A stretch of DNA of 64,000 nucleotides, taken from NCBI RefSeq assembly GCF_047675955.1, contig NC_132923.1, positions 87,455,637 to 87,519,636 of the forward strand, written 5' to 3'. The DNA is from Chlorocebus sabaeus. Its lineage: Eukaryota > Chordata > Mammalia > Primates > Cercopithecidae. How positions within the stretch are numbered: the stretch's first letter is position 1; every line of letters starts with the position of its first letter. Made by a program: the position numbers and the translations under genes. The notes under the pieces are model-generated. The model saw only the letters and a list, made by a program, of their open reading frames with translations. It was not told the origin of the DNA and made no database searches. This document shows, one piece after another, positions 12,511-25,380 of this stretch.

Positions 12511-14175
12511 CTCTAATTCCTTTGTTTTTCAGATGTATATGCTACTTATTACAGAATTCGATTAGGACAGCAGAGTCCATTGCAGGCCCCTCTCTACTTC
12601 CATCCTTAGAGTGGATCTCCTGATAAATATTGCTTGGTCTGGTTTTCCCAGGTATAGAGCCTGGGTCTGGATGTAAGTTGCAGATAACTCATCTCAGTAT
12701 GACAAGGACTGAGGAAGTAGGGTTATGATAAGCTACCCTCAATATCTTACCATCAAGTAATAGTCTCAGTGTGAAGATGTTGGCTATCAACTAATAGCAA
12801 GGTGAGTACACAGGATGAGCATCCAGAAGAGGATGCAGAGAAGCAGGAGGGAGGGAAGCAGCCTGAGGGATAAAGAAAGGCAACCAGTCTTCTTTGTTGG
12901 CCCAGCCCTAACTCTTTGGCCTCCAGTCACTTTATATGCCACCTTTGCCCATTAGGACAAAGTGTCATTCCCTGCATTTTGTAAGTTGGTTCTTGTGCTC
13001 AGTCATTCTGATCTGGACATCTACTCAGGGAAAGTCTCTGCAACATTTTTTGTTGGAGTTGCTGTTCATCATTCCATGTCAGAGACACCAATTTGGTGTG
13101 GTTGAAAAAATACTGGGCATGTGACTTTGAGATCAATCAGGTGAAGTTTGTTTTTAAGATTTGAGTTTAAACCTTTGGTTAGGAAGTGGTTATTCTCTTT
13201 AGGTAACTGCCAGGTATCAACAAAGCTCCTTTTATTTAAATGGAAATGGCTCTCCATAGGAAGGCATTTCCCACTTTGCCTGCATTGAGAACCACAGCTC
13301 AACAAACCTTCAGCATTAACATACTTCTTTCCTGCCTGTCAGAATGAAATACTAATAGTGGGGCCCATCAATCCTGATGTTGCCTTCTTATTTTTTATAA
13401 CCAAGGTCACTTTGCTCTGAGTTTACATTTGCCATGCAAATGGAAATAAAGCCATAAAAGAAATCCTTGGCCCTGGTTGCTGTGCTGATAGTGTCTTATT
13501 TTTCAACATTTTGAGATGGTGAGGAGGGGGTATTTGAAAAACGTAAGGTGATAGAAGAGACAGTTGCTTGCCTGAAAATAACATTCATCTGCTTTAGGAA
13601 ACACATCTCCAAATCAGCATAGCTAATCAGTCACTTGTTTTCAGGGAATCTAGTTTATTGGAATAATAGTCTCTTAGAACATTTGAAGGCATGTGGAGGT
13701 GTCTGTGTCTGTCGTTTATCAGAACATCCATTCAAGGCAGGAGTTAGAAAGCAAGTTCTCTTCCTTTTTACAACAAGAAGTAATGATGAATGGGGAAGAA
13801 ATTCAAATTAATCCATAGAAAAATCTTGGTTTTCTGAAACATAGTGATATAAGATAGGTTTCAGGATCCTAATTTTGGAGGAGTACTTTGGAAGGATCTT
13901 TGTAGTTGATTCACAATGTCTGTTTTCATGTTCTCTTTTATAGAATCAAAATATGAGACTAAATTTTTTTATATTTCCAAAGTTTTAGGAAGCACACCTA
14001 GGGAGACCAGGACCCTATTTCTTCACTGTAGTAAAGACTCTCCCCTAAGAAAGCATTGGCTTTTTGGGGAGGGAGTGCACACTACAATTGTCTCTTAGGG
14101 TGAACTTTCTGGGCAGTACTTTGAAGGCAAATTAGTCACTAATTGGTACCTGCTTCATTTTGAGAATGACATACT
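12511..14175. other. Unique-looking DNA, nothing recognised
   Basis: About 1.7 kb without a repeat I can name. Short open frames on both strands (60-78 codons) show no domain. Confidence 0.5.
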
Positions 14176-14179
14176 ACAT

Positions 14180-14560
14180 ACTCATTGGTCTTTTGCTTTC
14201 TGAGCAAGTGACATGAAAATTAGAATAACATGCAAAGATCTGTGGAAAGTGTGTTCCAAGTGAAGGGAATAGCAACTACAAAGGTCCTAAGGCTGAAAAA
14301 ATTTAGTGTCTTTGAAGAATAGCAAAATAGTGTTATGCTGGAATGAATTGAATGGGTCAGAGAACAGAAGATGAAGTCAGAGAGATAGGTCAGATACCAT
14401 AGAGCCTTGTGGGCTCTACTAAGGAATTTGGATTTTAGTCTGTGTTTGATGGGAAACTAATAGGCAAGGGAGTGACATGTTTTGATACACATTTTCATGT
14501 TGGGGGGGACTGGGGACACATATGGAATCAAGGAGAGCAATTAGGCTTGTATAGTAGTTC
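14180..14560 (-). repeat. L2 fragment
   Basis: 'gaatagcaactacaaaggtc', 'agagccttgtgggctctact' and 'ggaatttggattttagtctg' match the reversed L2 interior. Confidence 0.65.
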
Positions 14561-14904
14561 ATGTGAGAAATGATGGTGGCTTTGACCAGAATTCTATTAG
14601 TGGAGATGGAGAAATGTTAGGCAGAGTCAGAAGAACTTGTGATGGATTGAATTTAATGAGTGAGGGAAAGAGAGTAATTAAGGATGATGCCCTGTTTTTG
14701 GCCTTGGTAAATGTCTTGGTAAATGATGTTTCCACTTGCTAATATTTATAATACTAGAATTGGGAGGTGGGGATTATAAGGTGAATTTTGTATGTGATGA
14801 ATTTGACATACTTCTTAAACATCTAAGATGAAATTTCAATTAAGTAGTTGGATTGAGTGCTTGAAATATGTGTTGTTTTTATTAAGAAGTTAATGTTAAA
14901 AAGT

Positions 14905-15180
14905 TAATTCCTGGCTAGGACCACTGTCTGTGTGGAGTTTGCGTTTTCTCCCCATGTCTGCATGGTTTTTCTCTGGGTATTCTGGTTCACTTCCTCATCC
15001 CAAAGATGTGCACATAAGCTTAATTGTCATGTCTAAATTATCCCTGTGTTAGTGTGGCTGTGTGTGTGCCCTGCAATGGAATGGTGTCCTGTCCAGGGTT
15101 GGTTTCCACCTTATACCCTGAAATGCTGGGATAGGCTCCAGCTACCTACTACCCTGAACTGGCATAAGCTGGTAAATAAC
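14905..15180. repeat. Ancient vertebrate-type repeat, family not assigned
   Basis: 'gtctgtgtggagtttgcgtt', 'tctccccatgtctgcatgg', then 'cctgtccagggttggtt' and 'ctgggataggctccagctac' reproduce a pattern found at the 3' end of old vertebrate LINE/SINE families. I cannot name the exact family. Confidence 0.65.
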
Positions 15181-15199
15181 TGTCTTTTTAAAATTAATA

Positions 15200-15658
15200 T
15201 TTCTTCAATGCTTGTATAGTTCACACTTGTTTCACTCAGACTTGAAGGATGATGAATGTGGGGATTTTATCGAGTGATGGAGGTGGCTCTCAGTGGGATG
15301 AATGGGGAGCTGGAAAAGGGATGGAGTGAGAAGATGATCTTTTCCTGGAGTTCAGCTGTCCCATAGCAAATCTCCTCTCTGACTGTCCTCAGCTGAATTC
15401 CTCTCGACGTTTAGATGCTCCTTCTCTTCTCTCCTTCTCTGCTGTGCTGCTCTGCCACTCTTCTGCTCGTGAGCCTGGGGTTTGGGGTTTATATGGGTAC
15501 AGGACAGGGGGGTGTGATGGGCAAAAAGGCAACATTTGGGCATGAAACAGGAATGCATTTTCTCATTTAGGGCCATGTGTTTCCAGGCTTGAGGGTGGGG
15601 CCTTTACCAGGGAACTGCCCTCTTCTACCCAGTATTTCCCTGCCTCCTGTTCATATCA
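15200..15658 (-). repeat. Probable solo ERV1 LTR
   Basis: Read in reverse it starts 'tgatatgaacaggaggcagg' and contains 'cagttccctggtaaaggccc' and a TATA-like 'cccatataaacccc', followed by purine-rich transcribed-region sequence. These are class I LTR features. The left boundary is uncertain. The 74-codon minus frame inside is not a gene I recognise. Confidence 0.6.
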
Positions 15659-15945
15659 ACGGGATCTCTTTCCCATTAATCCTCTTCCAGGGTGCAGTCT
15701 TACCTGCACTGTGGATCATGTGTAAGTACAGAGTGAATAATACTTATGTTTATTAATCACAATAATCATAATTATCCATTCATTGCCTTCTGGATTCTCT
15801 TGTGGAGGCTACCCCCAATATAGGAATGGGTCATATTTAATAAGTTTATAGAAATTATGTTACATTTAGTATTGAGGAACCCACAAAAGTCTGATTAAAT
15901 GCCTTAGATGCCAGAGATATAAGAGCTTTTAGATATCACATAGTG
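15659..15945. other. Unique-looking DNA
   Basis: Nothing recognised. Confidence 0.4.
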
Positions 15946-15949
15946 CTAC

Positions 15950-16065
15950 CCCTTTTTTTACTGATGAATAAACTGAAACTTTAATTGCCCAAGGACATAC
16001 AGTGTTTTAATAGCAGAGATGGACTAGAGCAGAGCTGGAACTAAAACCCAAACCTTACAGGCCAG
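15950..16065 (-). repeat. MIR
   Basis: 'actgatgaataaactgaaac' followed by 'agagctggaactaaaaccc'. Confidence 0.6.
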
Positions 16066-16289
16066 AGGTGGTTTTGATATACCCCTATGACTTTATATAA
16101 GATTACTTTGTGTCTTGAAAATATTTCTATCTTTAACGTAAACATCCTATAAAGGGATAATACTTAAACTAGTTTGAATGCAGATTCTTCAGAAATGAGA
16201 CACAGTCACCTAGATGAGGGGATGATGTATTTGGGAAAGGAAAGTCATAGGGTGCTAAAGATAGAGGCAATGTTACAGAGAAAAGACCA

Positions 16290-16480
16290 GCCTAACTTAG
16301 GTTTGAATCCCAACTCCATCTGCTGCCACTACTATGTGACATTTTCTTAACTTTTCTTAGCCTCATCTGTAAAATAAGGACAATTATTATGGGTCCTATT
16401 GGTAAGTTATGAGGATTAGCAATAGCATGTCTAAAGTGCTCAGCTTTTCTTGATGTGTGGCTGGCAGTCAATACATGCTA
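16290..16480 (+). repeat. MIR
   Basis: 'aggtttgaatcccaactcca' and 'cctcatctgtaaaataagga' are typical MIR core in sense. Confidence 0.8.
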
Positions 16481-16814
16481 GCTTTTTATTATTCTTCTAT
16501 CTGCCCTCATTTTTCTTCATTTTTCTCTGCTCCTGGTGCTATGGGTATCAAACAACCCTAGATCAAGCCACTGTCTCCAGAGGCTGGAGGCTTCTGCCTC
16601 TGGCCACTATTGTCAGACCTATGGCTCCCTGAACTCTAGTTGCTATTCCCCCTGGAAGGCCAGAAGAGGGGGTGACCTTTAAAACTGCTGGGAGCTGATA
16701 TTCTCTGCCCCAGGACCCCAGTGCAGATTAAGCAGCCATCCTATGAAGGGCAGCCACTGCCAAGGTTTTTCTCCTCTTCTCTGAGGCTGATCCTAGTGGT
16801 AGTTCCTTTCCAAA

Positions 16815-16833
16815 AAAAAAAAAAAAAAAAAGC
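16815..16833. repeat. Poly-A run
   Basis: An isolated A homopolymer with no recognisable SINE body attached. Confidence 0.8.
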
Positions 16834-16924
16834 TGCAATTCATGTGGGCAAATAATTTTAAGGAAGAGAATAGTTTATTCAAACTGGCAAAACGATGAAA
16901 CATCTTCAGCATGCCAGGTAATGT

Positions 16925-17230
16925 GTTAGTCCCCACACTCTGAAAGTCTGATTTAGAAGAGGAGATAGGCATGTAAATAAATAACTATTTTCCAATTAGG
17001 CTAACTGATGGTTCAGCGGAGATGCAAGCGGTGTTCTATGAGTATGCTGAATGGAGACCTCCTGGAATGGGTGTGGTTTAAGCTGGATCTTAAAGGATTA
17101 AAGGTTTGTCAGTGGATGGATAGTTAGGGGAACTACATTTGATGCAGAAGTATGCAGGCAGCAAGCGCAGGGATGAATTAGGCAAGAGGGAGTTAGGAAT
17201 TGAAAAAGAGTACAGAGGAAACCTTTTAAT
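16925..17230 (-). repeat. L2 fragment
   Basis: 'taagctggatcttaaaggat' and the preceding 'ggcatgtaaataaataacta' fit the reversed L2 interior. Confidence 0.5.
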
Positions 17231-17329
17231 GAAAAAACACAAATACTCTTTGCAGGAATTTGAGCATGACTCACGATGGTTTAGACTGATTCATGGTGGC
17301 TTAAGATATCAGATATGAAATGTACCATA

Positions 17330-17490
17330 GTAGCCATCTGGTATAAATACCTCATTTTACAGTTGAGAAGACTGAGGCTCAGATGGAAGAAATAACTTGG
17401 CCAGAATCACATAATCACAGGTTAGTGGCAAAAACTGACACTAAAATTCACTGATTCTCAGGCCAATGTCTTTTCTACCCATAACTCATG
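17330..17490 (-). repeat. MIR
   Basis: 'ctcattttacagttgagaag' followed by 'actgaggctcagatgg'. Confidence 0.75.
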
Positions 17491-17992
17491 ATTTCTGTGG
17501 ATAAGAGGGAATAATTATAGAGAGTAACAAAAAATGTGTCTAAACTCTGAGACCTTTGATCACTAGCATGCAGCTGAGAGTTGGGTGATTTAAATAAAGA
17601 TCGTGAATGGGACCCTACCAGTCCCATCTCATTCCCACCTTATGTATTTGAGATGTAATTTTCTATGAATAAGTTTTAGAATAGTCAGCTTAATTATTAT
17701 TTCATAAAATTGTATCCATGGTTTTATTCATATATATACACATATGTGTACTATACATATAGAGAGTACACTCTGTATTTGATCACTTTCCAATATGAGT
17801 GGAAAAGCTAGAATTTCTAAAAGAGGTAATAAGTTAGTAAGTAATTCTGCCATGGAATTTCATCTGGAACCTGAAAAGACCACATTCAGACCACTGGTAG
17901 AAGCAGAACTTGCCAAAACCTGGGTTCTAAGTTACTAAAGTCATTCTCCTAAGCCACTGTCTATCCCACTTAGTTGTTCATTATAAAATTCA

Positions 17993-18574
17993 GGGGGAAA
18001 ATGGTGGATAACAGGCAGGACAAACTTGCAGCTCCCACTTAGATAGACAGAACAGCATGTGAAGACTCACATTGTGAACTTTTGCTCCAAGAACAACTGC
18101 AGGAACATACCAGGAAAACTGAAAGAATTCACAGACCCTTTGAAAAAAGTGGCTTGCTGCTACAAACTCCATGAGACAGCAAAAAACTGTGAGTGCCCAA
18201 AGTGTGAGAGGGGGAAAGTCTACCTTTGAACAGACATCCTTACTGGGGTAATTGAAAATCCAAATAATGGGAGAAGGATTTACCCTTACCTAAAGCTGAA
18301 ATAAATTTAGAGAGCTGAGTGAAATATAAAAGTAGAAGCAGCAGCAGGAAGAGTCCTGTTCTGGTCCTATGAGGACACAGAGGTATAAGAATGATATAAT
18401 GGACTCTGGGGAGTTGGGGGGAATGTTAGGAGGGGGATGAGTGATAAAAGACTACATGTTGGGTCCAATGTACACTGCTTGGGTGATGGGCGCATCAAAA
18501 TCTCAGAAGTCACCATTAAATAACATTCATGTAACCAAACGCCACTTGTTCCCCCAAAGCTAATAAAAGAAAGT
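17993..18574 (+). repeat. L1P with 5' UTR joined directly to its 3' end
   Basis: 17993 to about 18362 is the start of an L1P (L1PB-like) 5' UTR ('cttgcagctcccacttagat', 'gtgaacttttgctccaagaa'). About 18366-18574 is the L1 3' terminus ('gaatgatataatggactctg', 'cttgggtgatgggcgca'), ending in AATAAAA. About 5.5 kb, including both ORFs, is absent, and no inserted sequence lies at the junction. Candidate flanking duplication: 'agttgtt' at both sides. Confidence 0.78.
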
Positions 18575-18654
18575 TAAGTTGTTTGTGATACCTTTAATTG
18601 TCCACAATTAAAACAAACAAATAAAAACTACCACCTTACCTCTTTCAATAAATT

Positions 18655-18790
18655 TAACTCAGCAAACATTTCATTCATTTATTCAACAAATATTCATTGA
18701 AGTATTTTAACTGAAATACTTCCATCTAAGTATTGCCAATCACTGTGATGCAGACTGGACATATATCAGTAAACAACAAAAAAAATATGT
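18655..18790 (-). repeat. L2 fragment
   Basis: 'catttattcaacaaatattc' begins the reversed L2 tail. Confidence 0.65.
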
Positions 18791-18798
18791 TTCCTGTC

Positions 18799-19183
18799 TG
18801 TATTACTAGAGCTGCTATAACAAAATATTACAGACAGGGTGGCATAAATGATGGAAGTTTATTTTCTCACCATTCTGGAGGCTAGAAATCTTGAGACCCA
18901 TGTGTCAGCAGGGTTGATATTTTCTGAGGCCTCCCTCCCTGGCTTGTACATGGCTATCTTCTCCCAGTCTTCATGTGGTCTTTTCTCTGTGCACATGAAT
19001 ATCTGTGTCCTAATACTTTCTTATAAGAATACCAGTCATATTGGACTAAGGCCCATCTATATGACCTTATTTTATTTTAATTACCTCTTTAAGGCCCTAT
19101 TTCTAAATATAGCTATGTTCTGAGATACTGGGGATTAGGACTTCATTATATGAATTTTAGGGAATATAATTCAGCCCATAACA
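18799..19183 (-). repeat. MLT1 LTR
   Basis: Reversed MLT1 from 'tgtattactagagctgctat' to 'ttcagcccataaca', with 5-bp flanks CTGTC and CTGCC. Confidence 0.8.
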
Positions 19184-19189
19184 CTGCCC

Positions 19190-19640
19190 TTAATGAGCAA
19201 CCAGTCTAGAGGGGGCAGAGAAATTTATCCACAAAGTATACAAATAAATTTAGGGTTTTGAATTCTGTTAATTGCTACAAAGGAGAGGTACATAGTGTCA
19301 AAAAAGATATATAAGGAGGCATGTTCCCTCTTGGAGGGAGGAAGCTGCTTCAGGGTGGGGGCAGTTGAGAAGGTAAATATTTGAGCTGAGATCTCAAGCA
19401 TGGGTAGGGGGAACTAATTTGGAAAAGGAGATGAGAGAAGGAGGAGAACAAAGGAGGAAAGAACCTGGTAGAGGGTAATTGCTTGTCAAAAGTCCCATAA
19501 TTTAGTTCTTTCTGTCTACTGAGTATTGAAGTAGGTTCTGAATACAGCAATGGAACTCATGTTCTGGTGGAAGACAGATGCAAATCAGATCATTTCAACA
19601 GAATATGATCAGAGTTATTATAGAGGCTAATACTTATATG
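19190..19640 (-). repeat. L2 fragment
   Basis: 'ttgagctgagatctcaagca' and 'catgttctggtggaagacag' match the reversed L2 interior and tail. Confidence 0.5.
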
Positions 19641-20117
19641 CCCCATAGTTCTAAATATATGGAAAATATAAGGGGGGTACCAACTCTGTTGATCATGGAG
19701 TGAGGACAGGAGTTCAAAACAGTTTCACAATCGTTTTCTTTAGATACAAAAGAGGATATTCTAGACAGGAAGCATGAGAAAGGACTCAGAGGATGCCATG
19801 TGAAAATTATTTTTAGAGTAATATATAGAAAATCTGTATGGTTGGTGCATGGCAGGGAATGAATAAAGATGGGACCAAAAAGCATTTTAAATATTATATT
19901 TTAGATAGTAGAACCAAATATATGTATAAAGATAGGTTTGCTATCATTAACTTATTTTCACTACTTACCCTGGAGCAGATTAATAAACATATGACTTGTG
20001 TGCTCCTACTCCTAATGCCTTGTCCTGTGGTAGACCTGGACACTATTTAAGATTCCTTTTTGATACAGGCAACGAGTAGCAATTGGTCAGAGTTGGCACA
20101 GAAAATGAAAGCTTCTA

Positions 20118-20870
20118 TTAATTTCCTGTGGCTGCCATAAGAACTTACCACAAATTTGATGAATTAAAACTATGGAAATCTATTCTCCCAAAGTTCTGAA
20201 GGCCAGAAATCTGAAATCCATATAATTGGGCCAAAAGATGGTCCTACTCCCTCTGGAGGCTCTAGGAGAGAAAACATTCCTTGCCTCTTCCAGCTTCTGG
20301 TAGCTGCTAGAATTCCTTGGCTTGTGACTGCCTCACTTCAATCTCTGCCTTCATCTTCACAGCACCTTCTTATCTGTGCATGTGTTTTCTCTTCTGTCTT
20401 TCTAATGTCTGTCTTCCATTTTTTTTTTTTTTTTTTTTTTTTTGAGACGGAGTCTCGCTCTGTCGCCCAGGCTGAATTGCAGGTTCGCCATCTTGGCTCA
20501 CTGCAAGCTCCACCTCCTGCGTTCACGACATTCTCCTGCCTCAGCCTCCCCAGTAGCTGGGACTACAGGCACCCACCACCATGCCTGGCTAATTTTTTGT
20601 AATTTTAGTAGAGACGGGGTTTCACCATGTTAACCAGGATGGTCTCAATCTCCTGACCCGTGATCTGCCCGCCTCAGCCTCCCAAAGTGCTGGGATTACA
20701 GGCGTGAGCTACCGTGCCCGGCCTTGTCTCCTCTTACAATGACACTTGTGACTGCCTTTAGGGCCCACTCAAATAATCCAGAATAATGTCCCAACCTCAA
20801 GATCTCTAACTAAATCATATCCATAAAGTCTTTGCCATAAAAAGTAACATTTATAGATTCCAAGAATTAG
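20118..20870 (-). repeat. MLT1 LTR, left part, split by an AluY and the provirus
   Basis: The MaLR LTR is read in reverse ('cctgtggctgccataag', 'ccttgcctcttccagcttct', 'gatctctaactaaat'). It is interrupted by an AluY at 20419-20723, and then by the provirus after 'ccaagaattag'. It resumes at 28604. Confidence 0.8.
20419..20723 (-). repeat. AluY
   Basis: Long T-run then 'gagacggagtctcgctctgt' through 'taccgtgcccggcc'. Inserted in the MLT1. Confidence 0.95.
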
Positions 20871-20959
20871 TGTTACTGGAAAGGGACCCTGAACCTGACC
20901 CCAAGAGAGCATTCTTGGATTTTGTGGAAGAAAGAATTTGGGGCAACTCAACTGAGTAA

Positions 20960-21274
<315 letters not shown>

Positions 21275-21316
21275 TGAAAGCAAGTTTATTAAGAAAGTAA
21301 AGAAATAAAATGGCAT

Positions 21317-21609
21317 GCCGGGCACGATGGCCCATGCCTGTAATCCCAGCACTTTGGGAGGCTGAGGCGGGTGGATCACAAGGTCAGGAGATCCCGACCA
21401 TCCTGGCTAACACAGTGAAACCCCGTCTCTACTAAAAATGCAGAAAATTAGCTGGGCATGGTGGCGGGCACCTGTAGTCCCAGTTACTGGGGAGGCCGAG
21501 GCAGGAGAATGGAGTGAACCCAGGAGGTGGAGCTTGCGGTGAGCCAAGATTGTGCCACTGCACTCCAGCCTGGGCTACAGAGCGAAACTCGCTTTCTAAG
21601 AAAAAAAAA
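21317..21609 (+). repeat. Alu inside the 3' LTR
   Basis: Sense Alu from 'gccgggcacgatggcccatg' to its A-tail, running into a GGAA-rich tract. Confidence 0.95.
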
Positions 21610-21700
21610 GAAAAGAAGGAAGAAAGGAAGGAAGAAAAGAAGGAAGGAAGGAAAGAAGGAAGGAAGGAAGGAAGGAAGGATGGGAGGAAGGCAGGCAGGC
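21610..21700. repeat. (GGAA)n-rich microsatellite
   Basis: Purine tract of ggaa and gaaa units, evolved from the Alu A-tail. It also creates long lysine- or serine-rich spurious frames. Confidence 0.9.
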
Positions 21701-22193
21701 TGGCTACTTCATAGACATGGTAGGCCATTCTCCAAAGCAAGAAAGAGGAGAATTGCATCAACTTTAGGTACAATGCTTGTTTATATAGAAGATAACAAAG
21801 CAAAAAACAAAAAGCAAAAAACAAAAAAAAGTCATGGGGGAGATGTGCTCTACTACAAGGGCTTGTGACAAAGGATTGTTAATCTTTGTGTAACTACTGG
21901 CTTCCACAAGAATCTATATTAGCTTTAAGGTGAAACTTAAACTAAGAAACTAAGAATGCTTTTGTTCTTACAATATTGGAAGAACATCAGGATATTACCT
22001 GGGTCTGTAATTTCCTGAGTCTCTTAAATCCTAGGTTTGTTCAGTAAACATTATTAATCTGTTCCCTTAGCCATAAATATCCTGTGATTAAGAATGCCTA
22101 AGCTCCTGGAAATGCAGCCCAGCAGGTCTTAGTCTCATTTTACCCAGCTTCTATTCAAGATGGAGTTGCTCTGGTTCAAAAGCCTCTGATTTA

Positions 22194-22210
22194 TTTCCCC
22201 CTTTTCTTTT
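22194..22210 (-). other. Retroviral polypurine tract
   Basis: On the minus strand 'aaaagaaaagggggaaa' directly precedes the 3' LTR. That is the expected position and base composition for the plus-strand primer of reverse transcription. Confidence 0.8.
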
Positions 22211-25043
22211 ACAAGGGGATCCTTAATCCTAAGAGTTGTAGAAGGATGAAGATCCATCTTCTGTAAATTCTTCAGGCCAAATAGGATCAATGATATTCCT
22301 GCCTAATATTCGGGTCTCTTGTATTCAGGATAGAGAGTAGCTCAGTCAGTATGGTGAGGGCCATTCATAACTTTGAATCGCAACAAAAGGTGAAATCTGG
22401 AAGACAAATAAGTGTTTGATTTAAGAAAACACTCAGTAAACTTATCCTGCGTTCCTGTTCAAAGAGTACAACAGCAATATATTCCACAACAGTGAAGCAA
22501 AATAAGTAAAATCATCCCAAGTAAACTGAATAAGAAGACTTTTCATAAACTGGGAAATTGTTGGAACCAAGCTGACATGGGGTCACCAGCCATGGTGACC
22601 AGTATGTGCCCAGAATTACAATACTGATCTAGATATTTTATGCTACTTATCCCCCTTGTTTCGTCTGAGCAGCAGCCAGAGATCACTGGTCGGTTCACAG
22701 GAATAAGCAGTCTAAATTGACAGAAAACAAAAACTAAAAGAAAAACCATCAAAAACAACAGATGAGAGTAGAATCTAATACCAGGTATAATATAGTTTTT
22801 GAAATGTAATTTTCCTCTCTCCAGTCTCCCATTTTTACCAAAGATAAATCATAGTATGACCAATTATTTTGCAAAATAAGTTCTAGTCTTATTAAACTTG
22901 GCCCGATTGTAAAGTGCAGCAAGAATAATTATGTGCCAACAAGAATCTTACATTAAACTTTTTAAGCTTTGAGCACAGCCCAAGGGTCTTTTATTGGTTC
23001 TATAAATCAACTTTGATTCCTTAAAGTAGTCTGCTTATATTTGAAATCATGCAGTTCCAGTCAAAGCCTTGGTAAAATAACCAATGTCTCCTCCAATTGT
23101 ATCCTGTTACACATAAGAATATAGATTCTTATTGTACTTGTCCAAATAACTATATTTCCATAGGTTAAGAATACTCACAAATAGTTTTTAAATTTTAGAG
23201 AAATCAGGTAGAGAGAAAGAAATATGCTCCAAATTTTATTTATAGGAGTATAATTTACTCAGTTGTTAAAAGCTATAATAGCTCAAAAGAAAAGTTTTCT
23301 TGGCTGAAAAACAAAACAGAAAGTATCACCAACAATATAGGCAAAAAGTCCTCAAAAGATTATTTCAGTCTTTTATTAGTCTAGGCAATTTCTGTTTTGC
23401 TTGATATTTATGAACAGATGAGTTATCCAAGGGAGATCTGGAAATTTTTTTTTCCTCTCTATTTTAATGGCACCCTTTTCACCCTTTCCAAAGTTATCAG
23501 AGACCTAAATTGAAGAGTACTCATCAGAGTCCTCTAACTGATTACAAACTGCCTTTTAAAGAAGATCAAAACAAACAACAGTTGTCCGTGGATGACAGAA
23601 AGTCTTAGGACAGCCACAGTCAAAGACACAATTGACAAGGAAATTTGATTATCTCTGTTGCATATGATAATTTAATGTAACAATTATAATTATTGCTCAT
23701 AATGTACACTAAATCCATATTAGATTTATAGGAGTTTTCCATAATTTTGGAACACATAGCAATAACACATTTATACAAATACAGCCCAAAGAAAGTCAAA
23801 CAGTGTTTTATATTTGACAATGCTTCCTTATTATTTCAATATACCAAATAAGCCAAATATGTCATTTTTGGAATTAGGGGGCCTAATATCAAAAAGTATT
23901 AATCAGGTCAGAAAAAGACTTAATTTGAATTTGATTTTGGAAAGTTTGTCAAATATCAAAGGCTTAAAACACTTGATATTATAAAAGAGAATCCCAGATC
24001 ACCATAAGTCATTCTTTTAGCCAAAATGATAACTCAAAGATTTTTTTAAAAAGGCAGAACCCTTTACTCATTTTATCTCTTTTCTCTTCTTTCTTTACCT
24101 GTAGTTTATTCAAAAGGCAAACAAAAATCTTTCATCATCTTTTAATATTACATGAAAATCTTGTTCAAGAGAGAAGGCCAAGTTTACATTAATGTACTAT
24201 TAATGTCAAATCCAATTCTTAATAAAACCTTATATACAAATCTGTCTAGTCTTAATTAGTTTGATCATAAGGTAAGATTACATAAATCTTTTATAATTTT
24301 TTACAGTTTTTTGGGGTTAAAGAGCAGATCACTACTCTAAGGAAACCCCTGTTGTGGTTTTATTCCAATGTTCAATTTATGGAAAAACTGAATAACACCC
24401 CTTTAACTTTAGTCAATATGTTCACACACAGAATTTTTTACAAGATTAATCTTTCAAAAACCTTCCACAGCTTGCTCAAATCTTTAACTTTATCCTATCT
24501 CACTTAAAATAATCCTTTAACCCTCCATACTAGGCAAAAACCACATTTTCATGCCTTCTTATAATCTTACCAAAAACATATTCTACTTTCCTTTTACACC
24601 TTACATGTAAAACTGTTTCTACAGTAGTCTCAATTACATATGTTACAATGTTAAGTCTTAGAAACTTACTTTTGGTAAAAAACCTGGTAAGTGATTTTAA
24701 TCATGTACCAGGTGTGAAGCCTAGGACACTAGAAAGAGTACAGATAGGTCTGACTCTTTCCAGCATAGCCAGGAAGCATGGCTAACTACATGTCCTCAGG
24801 ATTTACCTGGAATCTAATAGCTCTAAATTAGGTAAATTGAACAGTTATCAAAAGTTAAAGAAGCAGTTTATGTAGTAAAAACATTGTCTGACCTGCCTAA
24901 TTTAGAACAAATCTCTAAATTTTCAAGGCATTTTAATCAATACTCTTTACAGCTTTACTTCTCAGATTACTAAAGCCACATGAACTAAACAGTGTTAAAA
25001 CTTATCTTTTTCTCACAAAATAGTTAATTTAAGCACTTATTAT

Positions 25044-25380
25044 TATTATTATTTTTTAGTGTGTTTTTTTTGTTTTTTTTTTTGTTTTTTTTTTTTTTGG
25101 AGACGGAGTCTCGCTCTGTCACCCAGGCTGGAATACAGTGGTGCAATCTCAGCTCACTGCAACCTCCACCCACCCAGGTTTAAGCAATTCTCTCCCTCAG
25201 CCTCTGGAGTAGTTGGGATTACAGGCGCGTGCCACCACACCTGCCTAATTTTTTGTATTTTTAGTAGAGATAGGGTTTCACCATCTTGGCCAGGCTGGTC
25301 TTGAACTCCTGACCTCGTGATCCACCCGCCTCGGCCTCCCAAAGTGCTGGGATTACAGGCATGAGCCACCGCGCCTGGCC
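25044..25380 (-). repeat. Alu in the ERV interior
   Basis: T-rich tail then 'ggagacggagtctcgctctg' to 'caccgcgcctggcc', flanked by 'taagcactta' on both sides. Confidence 0.95.

Noticed and set aside
21432..21868. Long frames on both strands (130 and 113 codons) with Ser/Phe- or Lys/Arg-rich repeats
   Set aside because: They are translations of the Alu at 21317-21609 and the adjoining GGAA microsatellite, not genes.
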